A stretch of DNA of 64,000 nt. It comes from Bacillus_BU sp051233475. Lineage in GTDB: Bacteria; Bacillota; Bacilli; Bacillales; Cytobacillaceae. The position numbers and the translations under genes were made by a program. Shown piece by piece: positions 15,803 to 24,256 of this stretch. The stretch spans positions 241,663 to 305,662 of the forward strand of contig NZ_JBKFGH010000008.1 in assembly GCF_051233475.1 (NCBI RefSeq). The letters run 5' to 3'. The notes below the pieces were generated by a model, which was not told where the DNA came from, did no database searches, and saw nothing but the letters and a program-made list of their open reading frames with translations. Positions within the stretch are counted from its first letter, which is position 1; every line of letters starts with the position of its first letter.

Positions 15803-15907
15803 ATGTTTGCATTTATAAACATGTTACGACAATTGTCATATTTGCATGGTGAGTATTCTGGTAATCTGGTTCAATTGTTGTGAGGCTGTTAGTAAAAAAC
15901 AAATTAA

Positions 15908-15945
15908 AAAGGCAGGAATTCCATGCATTCTGGAACCCTGCCTTT
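15908..15945 (-). terminator. Terminator after the 15995 gene
   Basis: AAAGGCAGG-type stem extended by GTTCCAGAATGCATGGAATTC in the arm, then TTTTTAATT on the minus strand. Confidence 0.85.
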
Positions 15946-15994
15946 ATTATCTATGTAGTGTATCTATTGTTGAAACACCTTACATTTCAAATGC

Positions 15995-16690
15995 CTATTG
16001 AAGCTGAATATTGTTGTCCTTCACCATTCTCACTTCTTCAACTGTTACCGCACCTTTACCAATTACAGCAGAAGCTTCCGCTGAACCATTTTCAAAACTT
16101 GCACTATCTGTAATTTTTGCTTGAACAGTAACAGTATGATTTCCAGATTGAACATCCGGTAAAACAAAGTCAAATGAGTTAGCAGAAACGGTATTTAGAA
16201 GTAATGAAATTTCCTCTGGAGCAACAACTGCTAATTCGCCTTCTTCAATAACCCCATCCTGATCTTTATCTACTAAATCCACTTGGCCTTGAAGTGTAGC
16301 AGACAATTCTTGTTCTCTTTGACTAAAGATTACATCCCCAGGTGCAGCTTCCTTGCCATCAACTAATACTCTAACTTCAACTCCTGCACTAGCAGTTGAT
16401 GTATCTTTTACCATATCCTTACTTCTTGCGACAGTTTTCGTATACAATCCACTCTGTAAGCTTACATCTACAAATAAGTCCTTTTGATTCGCAGTCATAA
16501 TATTAGTGCTAAGAATATCTACCCATTCACCATTAGATTGAGCATTAGCTTCAAGGACACTAAAATCCGCTACTTTTGCTGTTGCCTTTGATGCAGAAGG
16601 AGTATCAGTAGCAGCTCCTGCTAGTCCAACAACAGACCCGATAATTGCTCCTGCAGTGACAGTTGTTAACAATGTTTTCTTCAAATTCAT
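15995..16690 (-). CDS. Secreted protein with an EF-hand-like calcium motif
   Basis: 231 residues with a signal peptide (cleavage near AGAA at 25-28). The mature part is mostly beta-rich, with one DKDQDGVIEEGE loop that fits the EF-hand consensus (D at 1, 3, 5, G at 6, E at 12). Family not recognised. It is monocistronic, flanked by its own terminator (15908). It has no wall-anchoring motif and no CXXCH. Its position between copA and a haem lipoprotein does not show a shared role. Confidence 0.8.
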   Translation of the reverse strand: MNLKKTLLTTVTAGAIIGSVVGLAGAATDTPSASKATAKVADFSVLEANAQSNGEWVDILSTNIMTANQKDLFVDVSLQSGLYTKTVARSKDMVKDTSTASAGVEVRVLVDGKEAAPGDVIFSQREQELSATLQGQVDLVDKDQDGVIEEGELAVVAPEEISLLLNTVSANSFDFVLPDVQSGNHTVTVQAKITDSASFENGSAEASAVIGKGAVTVEEVRMVKDNNIQLQ

Positions 16691-16942
16691 TTGTTTCGCC
16701 TCATTCCCAAATATTTTGGTAAAATCTTACAATCCTTATTGTAGTTCGTTATATTGAACGAGACAAGAGTTGTATTTTGTCTAATTACGTTTTTTCTTTC
16801 GAGGAAGTTTTCCTTTTTTTTACATTTTTACCCGCTTTTCGATGGTGTTTTTTACTAATTGCATTTGGGAGAGTGCTTTATTTTATAAAATCAGTCGAGT
16901 TTTGTATTTATTTTCCATTTAAGGGAGTGTTCAAGCATAGGT

Positions 16943-17103
16943 TCTTGTCCCATATATTTAAAAGTTGTCTCATATAAATAAAACTTGGTCTATAAATTTT
17001 TCAAGTTGTCTTATATATTTTTGAAGTTGGTCCATATATTTTAAAAGTTGGTCCATATATTTCGAAAGTTGGTCCATATATTTTTTTACTTGTCTCATAT
17101 CCA
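16943..17103. repeat. Tandem repeat, about eight units of AAGTTGGTCCATATATTTT
   Basis: Units of about 20-22 bp with drifting sequence (TTGGTCCATATAT, TTGTCTCATATA) lie in the gene-free stretch 16691-17382. The same family occurs at 57993-58115 in the opposite orientation, with the same edge (ACTTGTCYCATATCCACA). No gene is visible in this gap. Confidence 0.75.
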
Positions 17104-17344
17104 CATTTAAACGGGCATAAGCACCTTTCAGTGGGCAAATATTTTTGAAAAAAATAAGGAAATCTTCAAAAATGAGCTGATTTTAATAAAAATTGCAGAG
17201 TTCTTTTGAAAATTGACCCAGTTTTGATAAAAAACCCTAAAAAAGTGGAGACTTTTAACAAAGTCAGGTGTTTTTATATCGGCTTCAGTTCAAAAACCTC
17301 ATTTAGATTTTTTTATGACTACAAAAAACCCACATAAACAAAGA

Positions 17345-17367
17345 GACAGCCCACAAATGGACTGCCC
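17345..17367 (-). terminator. Terminator after the beta-propeller cytochrome gene
   Basis: Minus strand GGCAGTCCA-TTTG-TGGGCTGTC followed by TCTTTG. Lies just beyond the stop at 17383. Confidence 0.65.
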
Positions 17368-17382
17368 CCACAAACTCCACAC

Positions 17383-18843
17383 TTATTTCTTCTCAGCTAA
17401 CCAATTGGCAAGGATTTTCGCATCTGTTTCCGAGACCAAACCGCCAGGCATCATGCCTTTACCATTAATAATGATCTCATAAATATCCTCTTGATGAAGC
17501 TTTCCGCCAATTGCTTTAAGACTTGGACCGGACTTTCCTTCCAGGTTCTCACCATGGCAGGATAAACAGCTCTGGCGATAAAGCTTTTCCCCAGCCTCAG
17601 CAACAGAGTGGGATCCGCCTGAATGGATTTCTTCACTTGTCAAATCCGTGCCCCCAAGAGCCGAGAATGGCACAAATTGAATTTCATGCGGGATACCTTC
17701 AGCAGGAATCTCGGTAATTAAATCACCATTTTCGGTGTCCCACACCTGAACGCCGCTGACAACCTCGCCACCGAGCTGATAGCCGTAGCGCTTGTCCATG
17801 CCATGGTTCAATGTCCATAGCTCTTTACCGTCCGGGCTGATTCCTGTATGAGCAGGAATTGTTGTCCCAGTTGAAGTCCACAGAATCTTATGCGACTTCA
17901 TGTCCACTTTAGATAGTTTATTTCCGCCATAGGTTACAAAAGCGAACTTTCCATCCGGAGTAAATGAAATATGAATTGGACCACCATCAAATTTGATTTC
18001 CTCTGTAATTTCCAAAGTTTCGGCATCGATGACCACAACCTTCTTAGCTCCGCCAACTGCAACCCAGACTTGCTTTGCATCCGGTGTTAAATTGACCCCA
18101 TGCAAGCTGCCACCAACAGAAATATTCTTGATGATTTCATTCTTTTTCCAATCTAGCACCGCCACTTTATCTTCTTGGTCAATACTAGCAAATAAGTACG
18201 GGGAATCAATTGCTTTCCCATCCCAATACATCGACGGAGTTATATAATCGGTTCCCTTTCCCGAAGGAATGTCCTTAATTTTCCGCTTCGCTTGAACATC
18301 AATTACTGAAATCGTGTCACCATATTGATTGGCAACGTACAAATATTTATCGTCTGGAGATAAGGCAGAATGGTGCCCGCCAAAACCTGCTGGGACGCGC
18401 CACAATTCCTTAAAGGTTTTTGGATCCATTGCAATCACATAGGAAGGCTCATCATAGTTGAACCAGTCAACTGTAAACATAAGTTTAAAATCTTTTGTAA
18501 ATGTAATCGCATGCGTGTCATGAAGGTTTGGGTATTTTTGCTGTGTGCGCTCCAATTTTGGTCCGCCAGCATCAATAGCCGTTAACATCTTATGGAACTT
18601 CGCATCAATGACCCAAATTTTATTACTTGAACCACCGCCGACAAAAGCAATGCTGTTACTACCCAGCCTGCCGCCTGCTAATGTTTTTTCAAAATCATCA
18701 TCTTTTTCTTCTTCCGCATGCTGATCCTTTTCCTTTTTGTCTTTATCGGCTGCGTCATCATTATTACCGCAACCAGCCAGCATTAGCATAAACATAAGTA
18801 GTGCTAAATAGCTTAGTTTTTTGTACTTAGGAACCTTTTGCAC
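17383..18843 (-). CDS. Beta-propeller lipoprotein with C-terminal cytochrome c domain
   Basis: 486 residues. A lipobox (MLAGC, C25) anchors it outside the membrane. Residues about 60-390 form a YVTN/nitrite-reductase-like beta-propeller with repeated SPDGK and TPDGKFAFV units. The end (about 415-486) is a class I cytochrome c with haem site CLSCH, a GPSL segment and a MMPGG axial-Met region. The order recalls NirS/NirN or electron-accepting propellers, but the d1-haem histidines are not obvious, so the substrate is unknown. The start is GTG at 18843 after GGGGAGG. Confidence 0.85.
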   Translation of the reverse strand: MQKVPKYKKLSYLALLMFMLMLAGCGNNDDAADKDKKEKDQHAEEEKDDDFEKTLAGGRLGSNSIAFVGGGSSNKIWVIDAKFHKMLTAIDAGGPKLERTQQKYPNLHDTHAITFTKDFKLMFTVDWFNYDEPSYVIAMDPKTFKELWRVPAGFGGHHSALSPDDKYLYVANQYGDTISVIDVQAKRKIKDIPSGKGTDYITPSMYWDGKAIDSPYLFASIDQEDKVAVLDWKKNEIIKNISVGGSLHGVNLTPDAKQVWVAVGGAKKVVVIDAETLEITEEIKFDGGPIHISFTPDGKFAFVTYGGNKLSKVDMKSHKILWTSTGTTIPAHTGISPDGKELWTLNHGMDKRYGYQLGGEVVSGVQVWDTENGDLITEIPAEGIPHEIQFVPFSALGGTDLTSEEIHSGGSHSVAEAGEKLYRQSCLSCHGENLEGKSGPSLKAIGGKLHQEDIYEIIINGKGMMPGGLVSETDAKILANWLAEKK

Positions 18844-18967
18844 GGTGAATACCTCCCCAATTAGTTAAGTGTTGTGGATTGCAAAATGTCAGTGCCTGTT
18901 CTGTTATTATGGTTAAAAAAATAAACAAATATTGAACTATTTTTCTTTTTAAAAAATAAATATGAAA

Positions 18968-19022
18968 CTTCATACCATCTTCATAGGACCTCCATACAAT
19001 CTGCATGTTTAGGTTATATTCT
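18968..19022 (+). promoter_or_regulatory. CTNCAT-class promoter with four 11-bp repeats
   Basis: CTTCAT (18968), CTTCAT (18979), CTCCAT (18990) and CTGCAT (19001), each exactly 11 bp apart, then 10 nt, then -10 TATTCT (19017-19022). It is the longest array of the class in the window. Confidence 0.65.
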
Positions 19023-19053
19023 AAAAGCAAGAAATGAGAAGGAGTGGTAACAG

Positions 19054-19284
19054 ATGAAAAAAATCATAGTTGGAACATTGTTTACAGCTTTTATATTAGG
19101 ATCAGCTACATTTGCATTTGCGGAAGGAAAAGAGGATAAAGAAATTATTAACTTCGGTCAAATGAAACCGCATATGGAGGAAATGCACCCTGATTTATCA
19201 ACCAAGGAATTAAAGGAAATGTTCGATTCATGCCACGGCAATGAAGGACAAGCAACAGAACAAAATATGATGAACAAACTTTAA
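19054..19284 (+). CDS. Small secreted protein, 76 aa
   Basis: A clear signal peptide (MKKIIVGTLFTAFILG..FAFA, cleavage near 23) leads a charged mature domain of about 53 residues with MKPHMEEMHPDLSTKELKEMF and a single SCHG. It is not a CXXCH haem site. Met and His residues could bind metal. Its promoter belongs to the CTNCAT class, linking it to the metal region. Similar short proteins are frequent and unnamed in Bacillus. SD GAAGGAG. Confidence 0.8.
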   Translation: MKKIIVGTLFTAFILGSATFAFAEGKEDKEIINFGQMKPHMEEMHPDLSTKELKEMFDSCHGNEGQATEQNMMNKL

Positions 19285-19300
19285 TAAAATGCTACAAAAA

Positions 19301-19338
19301 AACATGCCCGGGTTCCCCCTCTTGGGCATGTTTTTTTA
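19301..19338. terminator. Bidirectional terminator between convergent genes
   Basis: AACATGCCC stem with its complement, with A-run before and T-run after, so it can serve both the gene at 19054 and the CDF gene at 19352. Confidence 0.85.
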
Positions 19339-19351
19339 AAATAAACAAATT

Positions 19352-20278
19352 TTAATTACACGTGCCATGCGGACTCGCACAGCCGTTTACTTCATATTCA
19401 ACCTGAATCGTGCAATGATCAATCCCAAATTGATCGTGGAGTGTTTTCTGGGCTTGATGAAGGACTGCATCATGAGAGCTTCCATCTGTTACTGAAACAT
19501 GACAGGTTAACATCGGCATTCCCGATGTAATCGACCACACATGTAAATCATGGACGTTTTTAACGTTTGGAAGCGTCATTAAAGCTGCTTTGATTTCTTC
19601 CGCTTCGATATTTGTGGGAGCCCCTTCCATTAAAATGTGTAAAGAATCCTTGGTTACCCGCCAACCGCTAACAATAATTAGTAGTGCGACAATCACACTG
19701 GCAATTGGATCGGCGATGCCCCATTCGAAGAAATAAATGAGCAGGGCTGCGATAATCGCTCCAACTGACCCAAGCATATCGCCAATGACATGAAGAAAGG
19801 CGCTGCGGACATTTAAGTTTTCATCCTTATCTCCGCTCATTAAAATAAAAGCAGCCCCGATATTCACTAAAAGACCGAGAACGGAGATGGACAGCATTCC
19901 CATGCTTTGCACTTCAGGCGGATCCTGGAAGCGTTGATAAGCCTCAATAAAAATGTAGATAGAAATGAGAATCAGCGTAAGTCCATTTAACGCTGCAGCA
20001 ATAATCTCAAATCGTTTGTAGCCATAGGTTTTGCTGATTGTCGCTTTCCGTTGACCAAGCTTAATCGCAAAAAAGCTTAAACCAAGTGCAGCAGCGTCAC
20101 TCAACATATGCCCTGCATCTGAAAGCAGGGCTAAACTATTGGTTACGATTCCGCCAATTACCTCAATAATCATAAACGCAGCAATCAGAATAAAAGACCA
20201 AAATAACGCTCTTTGGTTTCCAGAGTGGTGATGATGATGGTGACCATGGTCATGTGAGTGGCCGTGGTGATGCCCCAT
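19352..20278 (-). CDS. czcD: CDF-family cation efflux protein (CzcD-like)
   Basis: 308 residues, six spans. The His-rich N-terminus (GHHHGHSHDHGHHHHHH), the zinc sites HMLSDAAAL in span 2 and HVIGDMLGS in span 5, and a C-terminal metal-binding ferredoxin-like domain are all visible. It exports Zn(II), Co(II) or Cd(II) by proton antiport. It is monocistronic. SD AAGGAG. No CzrA-type operator was recognised. Confidence 0.93.
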   Translation of the reverse strand: MGHHHGHSHDHGHHHHHHSGNQRALFWSFILIAAFMIIEVIGGIVTNSLALLSDAGHMLSDAAALGLSFFAIKLGQRKATISKTYGYKRFEIIAAALNGLTLILISIYIFIEAYQRFQDPPEVQSMGMLSISVLGLLVNIGAAFILMSGDKDENLNVRSAFLHVIGDMLGSVGAIIAALLIYFFEWGIADPIASVIVALLIIVSGWRVTKDSLHILMEGAPTNIEAEEIKAALMTLPNVKNVHDLHVWSITSGMPMLTCHVSVTDGSSHDAVLHQAQKTLHDQFGIDHCTIQVEYEVNGCASPHGTCN

Positions 20279-20395
20279 ATTTTCAAACTCCTTTAATATA
20301 TATTGGATAATTTCAATTTCTTATAATCCATGTTATTCAAACCAATGTTTGATTGTCAATCATCTTTTTGAAGAGGACGTCGCTTTTTTGTTTTT

Positions 20396-20580
20396 GGCTG
20401 TGTTAAACGTGACTGTTGATTTCCGCTTCAGGCGCTTGCTTTCCGCGGGGCGGGCGTTGAGCCTCCTCGGAGCTAAAGCTCCTGTGGGGTCTCAACTGTC
20501 CCGCTGCTCCCACAGGAGTCAAGCGCCTTCCGCTCCAATCAACATTGTGTAAAAAATCAACACTGAGCTTTAACACAGCC
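20396..20580. mobile_element. MITE-like element, copy B (185 bp)
   Basis: Perfect 12-bp terminal inverted repeats, GGCTGTGTTAAA and TTTAACACAGCC, flank a core shared with copies A (7525) and C (63768). No transposase is present. This accounts for most of the gene-free stretch 20279-20650. Confidence 0.8.
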
Positions 20581-20597
20581 TTGTCTTTAAAAGCAAA

Positions 20598-20640
20598 AAA
20601 AGCCAGCTTTTCGCTTCAATAAAGTGAAAAGCCAACTTTC
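20598..20640 (-). terminator. Terminator after the selenoprotein gene
   Basis: Minus strand AGTTGGCTTTTCAC pairs with GCGAAAAGCTGGCT, followed by a run of seven T. Confidence 0.8.
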
Positions 20641-20650
20641 TTAATAAGCC

Positions 20651-21151
20651 TTATTTTTGGTTCGCTATTTCTTCCGCAGCAAATGAGATAATGCTTTCTG
20701 CCTCATCGCCAAATGGATCAACAACTTGTGAGTGCAGGACATTTCCCGCTTTATCAAGAACCGCAAAGCCGCGCAAGGACTTAGGTGCACTCTTGTCCAC
20801 CATTTCTGCTTTTCTGATTAACACTAAATCTTCATCTGAAATAAGTGGGTAATCCAGACCAAGTTCATCCTTCAATTCCTTGTGATCATCCACAGTCGCT
20901 ACACTTACAGCATAAATATTACCAGGAAATTGACTAAACAGTTCCTTTTTGTTTTGCAGCTCGACCAGCTGCGATTTGCAGTAGTCTCAGGTGTTTCCGG
21001 TAAAGAAAAACACTAATGCTGGCTTGTCCATATTTTCAAATGATACATTTTTTCCATCCTCATCTGGAAGTGCAATAGGACCATCATTACCACATCCGGT
21101 CATAATCAAGCCAACCATTAGCAGCAAACAAAGTAAAATATGTTTCCGCAT
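20651..21151 (-). CDS. Probable selenoprotein: thioredoxin-fold (AhpC/TSA-like) lipoprotein with UGA-encoded Sec
   Basis: Reading from the ATG at 21151 (SD AGGAGG) gives a 166-residue protein with one in-frame UGA at codon 55 (20989-20987). The N-terminus is a lipoprotein signal (LIMTGCGND, C20). Around the UGA the frame reads FFTGNT-U-DYCKSQL, placing UGA at the first cysteine of a CxxC redox site, with the resolving Cys at 58. After it the frame continues as a thioredoxin/peroxiredoxin fold (SVATVDDHKELKDELG, LRGFAVLDKAGN). A SECIS-like hairpin follows at 20956-20972. A short call starting downstream would miss the active site. The alternative is a nonsense mutation of TGC or TGT, but the conserved frame on both sides and the hairpin argue against this. 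selA, selB and selD are not in the window. Confidence 0.85.
20956..20972 (-). promoter_or_regulatory. Candidate bacterial SECIS element
   Basis: Minus strand GCAGCT-GGTCG-AGCTGC: a perfect 6-bp stem with a GGUCG loop. The loop begins 20 nt after the UGA. Bacterial SECIS elements have a GGU-type apical loop about 16-37 nt downstream; E. coli fdhF has GGUC at 18 nt. Confidence 0.75.
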
Positions 21152-21256
21152 CTTTTTCCTCCTCAGGTGTTATTCCACTTAAGTATATGGTTTACGCAAG
21201 TGTTATTTTTATGTAATTTGTGAACGGTTTGTTGCAATCTGTTAGGGGAAAAACAG

Positions 21257-21292
21257 AAACCGGTTTTGCCACTTTTTGACTAGACCGGTTTT
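21257..21292 (-). terminator. Probable terminator after galE
   Basis: AAACCGGT and ACCGGTTT pair around a 20-nt loop; T-rich sequence follows on the minus strand. Confidence 0.55.
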
Positions 21293-21299
21293 ATTATTT

Positions 21300-22289
21300 T
21301 TACTTGTCTCCATACCCGCGTGGATTGGCCTTATGCCAATTCCATGCCGTTTCGATAATCGTTTCAAGTTCGTTATACTTTGGTTTCCAGCCGAGAACCG
21401 TCTGTGCTTTTTCAGAAGTAGCAATCAACACGGCAGGATCGCCGGCGCGTCTTGGGCTGACCACCTCCGGAATGCTGCGGCCTGTTACCTTCCTCGCGGT
21501 TTCAATAACCTCTTTCACTGAGAACCCTTTACCATTACCAAGATTGAACACATCGCTCGTTTCATGATTGCGCAAATGCTCGAGGGCAAGCCAATGTGCG
21601 TTCGCTAGGTCCATGACATGAATATAGTCGCGGATACACGTACCATCTTCTGTTGGATAATCATCGCCAAAGATGCTAATCGCTTCACGTTGCTCTAGAG
21701 CCACCTGAAGAATAATCGGAATGAGGTGGGTTTCCGGATCATGGTCCTCCCCGATCATTCCATCCGGATGAGCACCGGCTGCATTAAAGTAGCGAAGTGA
21801 GATCGACTTCAGTCCATATGCCCCGTCACTCCAACGGAACATTTTCTCCATCGCCAACTTCGTTTCCCCATATGGGTTAGTTGGAATGGTAAGGTCCTGT
21901 TCCTGAATCGGAATTTGTTTAGGTTCACCATACGTTGCCGCCGTTGAGGAAAACACGATCTTCTTGATGTTGTGATCGATCATCGCCGAAACAAGTGTAT
22001 GGGATGCAATTAAGTTATTTTCGTAATATTTGAGCGGATTTTGGACACTTTCACCAACAAGTGAGCTCGCAGCGAAGTGAATGACCGCTTCAATTTCATG
22101 ATTGCTGAAAACTTTATTAAGAAACTCGCGATCATGCAGATCTCCATGATAGAATGTTCCGCCGATAATTGCCTTTTCGTGACCCGTTTGCAGATTATCA
22201 ATAATAATGACTTCTTCGCCATGATTTAATAACTCAACGACGGTATGACTGCCGATATAACCGGCACCGCCCGTAACTAATATTGCCAT
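21300..22289 (-). CDS. galE: UDP-glucose 4-epimerase
   Basis: 329 residues, an extended short-chain dehydrogenase. NAD-binding GGAGYIGSHTV at 7-17, catalytic YGETK (Y and K of YxxxK near 145-149), and SLRYFNAAGAHPDG typical of GalE. It interconverts UDP-glucose and UDP-galactose (possibly the N-acetyl forms) for cell-surface polysaccharides. It is monocistronic, with an SD GGAGG before the ATG. Confidence 0.95.
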   Translation of the reverse strand: MAILVTGGAGYIGSHTVVELLNHGEEVIIIDNLQTGHEKAIIGGTFYHGDLHDREFLNKVFSNHEIEAVIHFAASSLVGESVQNPLKYYENNLIASHTLVSAMIDHNIKKIVFSSTAATYGEPKQIPIQEQDLTIPTNPYGETKLAMEKMFRWSDGAYGLKSISLRYFNAAGAHPDGMIGEDHDPETHLIPIILQVALEQREAISIFGDDYPTEDGTCIRDYIHVMDLANAHWLALEHLRNHETSDVFNLGNGKGFSVKEVIETARKVTGRSIPEVVSPRRAGDPAVLIATSEKAQTVLGWKPKYNELETIIETAWNWHKANPRGYGDK

Positions 22290-22527
22290 TGTATAGTGTG
22301 CCTCCTGCGTATGTGTTTTTAGTAGTTTAAAAATAAAACTATGCTTATGTATTGGGAAAAATTACTTCACAAGTGTACCATATTCATATTCCATTTCCCA
22401 CGGAGAGAGTCCTCCCAAGAGTACGAAGTTTGCCCCAAAACCCGAGTTTCGTTCAAAATGTCGTAATAACTGTTTCGTTTCCGACACGAACACCTCCACT
22501 ATAATAAACTTGTGGAGGTGAATTCCA

Positions 22528-22827
22528 ATGAAAAAAATCATTTTATCGATATTATTAGGATCCACTCTTTTTGGAATGGGCGGAGCCGTTTTAGCTAACA
22601 CGCTTGATGTTGAGCAAAGAACTTCAATCGAAAGTAACGTCCAGCAAATGGTTGATCGCTGTAAAGAATTTATGGGCGTGAAAACTGACGATCCATCAGG
22701 AATGACCTGTGAAATGCAAGGGACCACTACAGAAACTGGGGCTCCTTATGAGCTAACTACTCCGGGATCTGCAGAACCTGACCATTGTTTAACAGAAGGT
22801 GCAGACAAGGATAAGGTAATCGATTAA
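22528..22827 (+). CDS. Small secreted Cys-containing protein, 99 aa
   Basis: Signal peptide (MKKIILSILLGSTLF..AVLA, about 1-23), then a helix-forming segment (VEQRTSIESNVQQMVDRCKEFMG) and a Pro/Thr-rich tail. Three Cys (DRCKE, MTCEM, DHCLT) but no CXXC. Strong SD GGAGGTG. The N-terminus resembles that of the 19054 protein only at the signal peptide. Function unknown. Confidence 0.75.
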   Translation: MKKIILSILLGSTLFGMGGAVLANTLDVEQRTSIESNVQQMVDRCKEFMGVKTDDPSGMTCEMQGTTTETGAPYELTTPGSAEPDHCLTEGADKDKVID

Positions 22828-22857
22828 TACCATGCCGCCGGTACTTAACCCCTAATA

Positions 22858-22902
22858 AAAGCCCGAGGACTTTATTCAAAAAAGTCCTCGGGCTTTATTT
22901 TT
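22858..22902 (+). terminator. Terminator after 22528 gene
   Basis: Perfect stem AAAGCCCGAGGACTT with its complement around TATTCAAAA, then TATTTTTT. Confidence 0.9.
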
Positions 22903-22998
22903 TATAAAAAAAGTCCAACTTGGGTTTTTCAAAAAACTTCATATTTCAATAAGCAAAAAGGGATACTAACGTAAACTCATTTTTTGGAGGAAATATTC

Positions 22999-24000
22999 GT
23001 GGAACATACTGCTGAACGAGACAATTTCTTAGCTTTGATAAAAAGAGGGAATAAATCCTCCGCAGTCGCGATGGCTGGAAATGCGGTAATCGCCGCGACG
23101 AAAGGGATCGCCGCTTCGATGAGCGGAAGCGGGGCAATGTTTGCATCAGCAATGCACTCGCTTGCAGATACAGTCAATCAAGGCTTTGTGTTTATCGGAA
23201 GCATTTTATCTGAGAAGAAACCGACAAGTCGCTTCCCGACCGGGTTCGGGCGCGTCATCAACATATTTTGCATGATTGCCGTCATTGTTGTAACGATTAT
23301 GGCCTACGAAACCGTTAAAGAGGGCTGGCATCTTTTACAGCACCCTGCGAATGTCAAAGGCGGTCTTTGGTTAAACATCGCCGTCCTCCTCATTAATTTG
23401 TCAATTGACGGGGCAATTTTAATAAAAGCAATGAAGGAAATCATTGTGGAAACGAATAGTGCAGCAAAAGGACAAGGGATCACATTAGGAGCCTTTAAAA
23501 ATGTTGGCCGGGCCGCACCGGCAACACGTTTGGTGTTTTACGAAGATTTAGTAGCCGTTACCGGGGCATTGCTCGCTCTTTTTGCTGTCGTCGTTACTGC
23601 TTTGACAAATTTTGATGCTCTCGACGGGCTGACGACGATGTTAATTGGGCTGTTAATGTTTGGTGTAGGATTTCGGGTCGGATTTGACAATATGGTCGGC
23701 TTAATTGGAGTGGCTGCACCAAAGGATATTGAAGAAAAGGTCGTTAAGATGATTTTTAATGACCCTGATGTTACCGACATTAATAAAATTCGCATTACCC
23801 AGGAAGGCCGCTATTACCATGTGGACAGCTATGTTGAATTGCGTCCGGGCCTTTCATTGGCGGTTGCCGATGATATCAAATTTCGAATAAGGGATATGTT
23901 GATGAGTGATCCCGATATTTCTGATGTAACGATTGGAATCCTTGAAGATGACGGGGTAAAGGATTGGCCGCCTCCAAATCGCGAGGAAGTCGTGAATTAA
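22999..24000 (+). CDS. Cation diffusion facilitator family transporter
   Basis: 333 residues from GTG at 22999, 8 nt after GGAGG (an upstream TTG overlaps the SD). About six spans, with HSLADTVNQ in span 2 matching the CDF metal site and a C-terminal cytoplasmic domain (about 255-325) with the DPDVTDINKIRITQEGRYY pattern. It is divergent from CzcD at 19352: it has no His-rich N-terminus, and the second intramembrane site in span 5 reads YEDLV rather than HxxxD, so metal selectivity may differ. Confidence 0.85.
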   Translation: MEHTAERDNFLALIKRGNKSSAVAMAGNAVIAATKGIAASMSGSGAMFASAMHSLADTVNQGFVFIGSILSEKKPTSRFPTGFGRVINIFCMIAVIVVTIMAYETVKEGWHLLQHPANVKGGLWLNIAVLLINLSIDGAILIKAMKEIIVETNSAAKGQGITLGAFKNVGRAAPATRLVFYEDLVAVTGALLALFAVVVTALTNFDALDGLTTMLIGLLMFGVGFRVGFDNMVGLIGVAAPKDIEEKVVKMIFNDPDVTDINKIRITQEGRYYHVDSYVELRPGLSLAVADDIKFRIRDMLMSDPDISDVTIGILEDDGVKDWPPPNREEVVN

Positions 24001-24256
24001 GTTCGGTAAGTCCTCTCTGCCTGTTTTATTTTTTCGCAAGTTTTGCATAAAAAACAGCATAAAACCAAATATTATGAAAGAAGTAGGACTATAAACAAAA
24101 GGAATTGGTTATAAGTAGCTTTGGTGGTTGGATGTGGCACATTTCACAAAATTTTCAATATGTTTTAAACACATTGTGAACTTGTTTATAGTTTTTACTA
24201 TCTGTGCGTTGCATTTGATATAGTTAACTCAAACATATCGAAAGGAAGGGAATATC

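Noticed and set aside
16943..17103. Possible CRISPR array (also 57993, 27140)
   Set aside because: Units are contiguous, 20-25 bp and degenerate, with no unique spacers and no cas genes.
18960..19022. Calling the TTCATA repeats a PhoP box
   Set aside because: TTCATA fits the PhoP word loosely, but the sister promoters (TCTACAT repeats) do not, so a different OmpR-family regulator is more likely for the class.
20651..21151. Simple pseudogene or sequencing error as the explanation for the in-frame UGA
   Set aside because: Kept as an alternative, but the frame, fold and signal peptide are intact, the UGA falls exactly on the redox Cys, and a correctly placed GGUC-loop hairpin follows.
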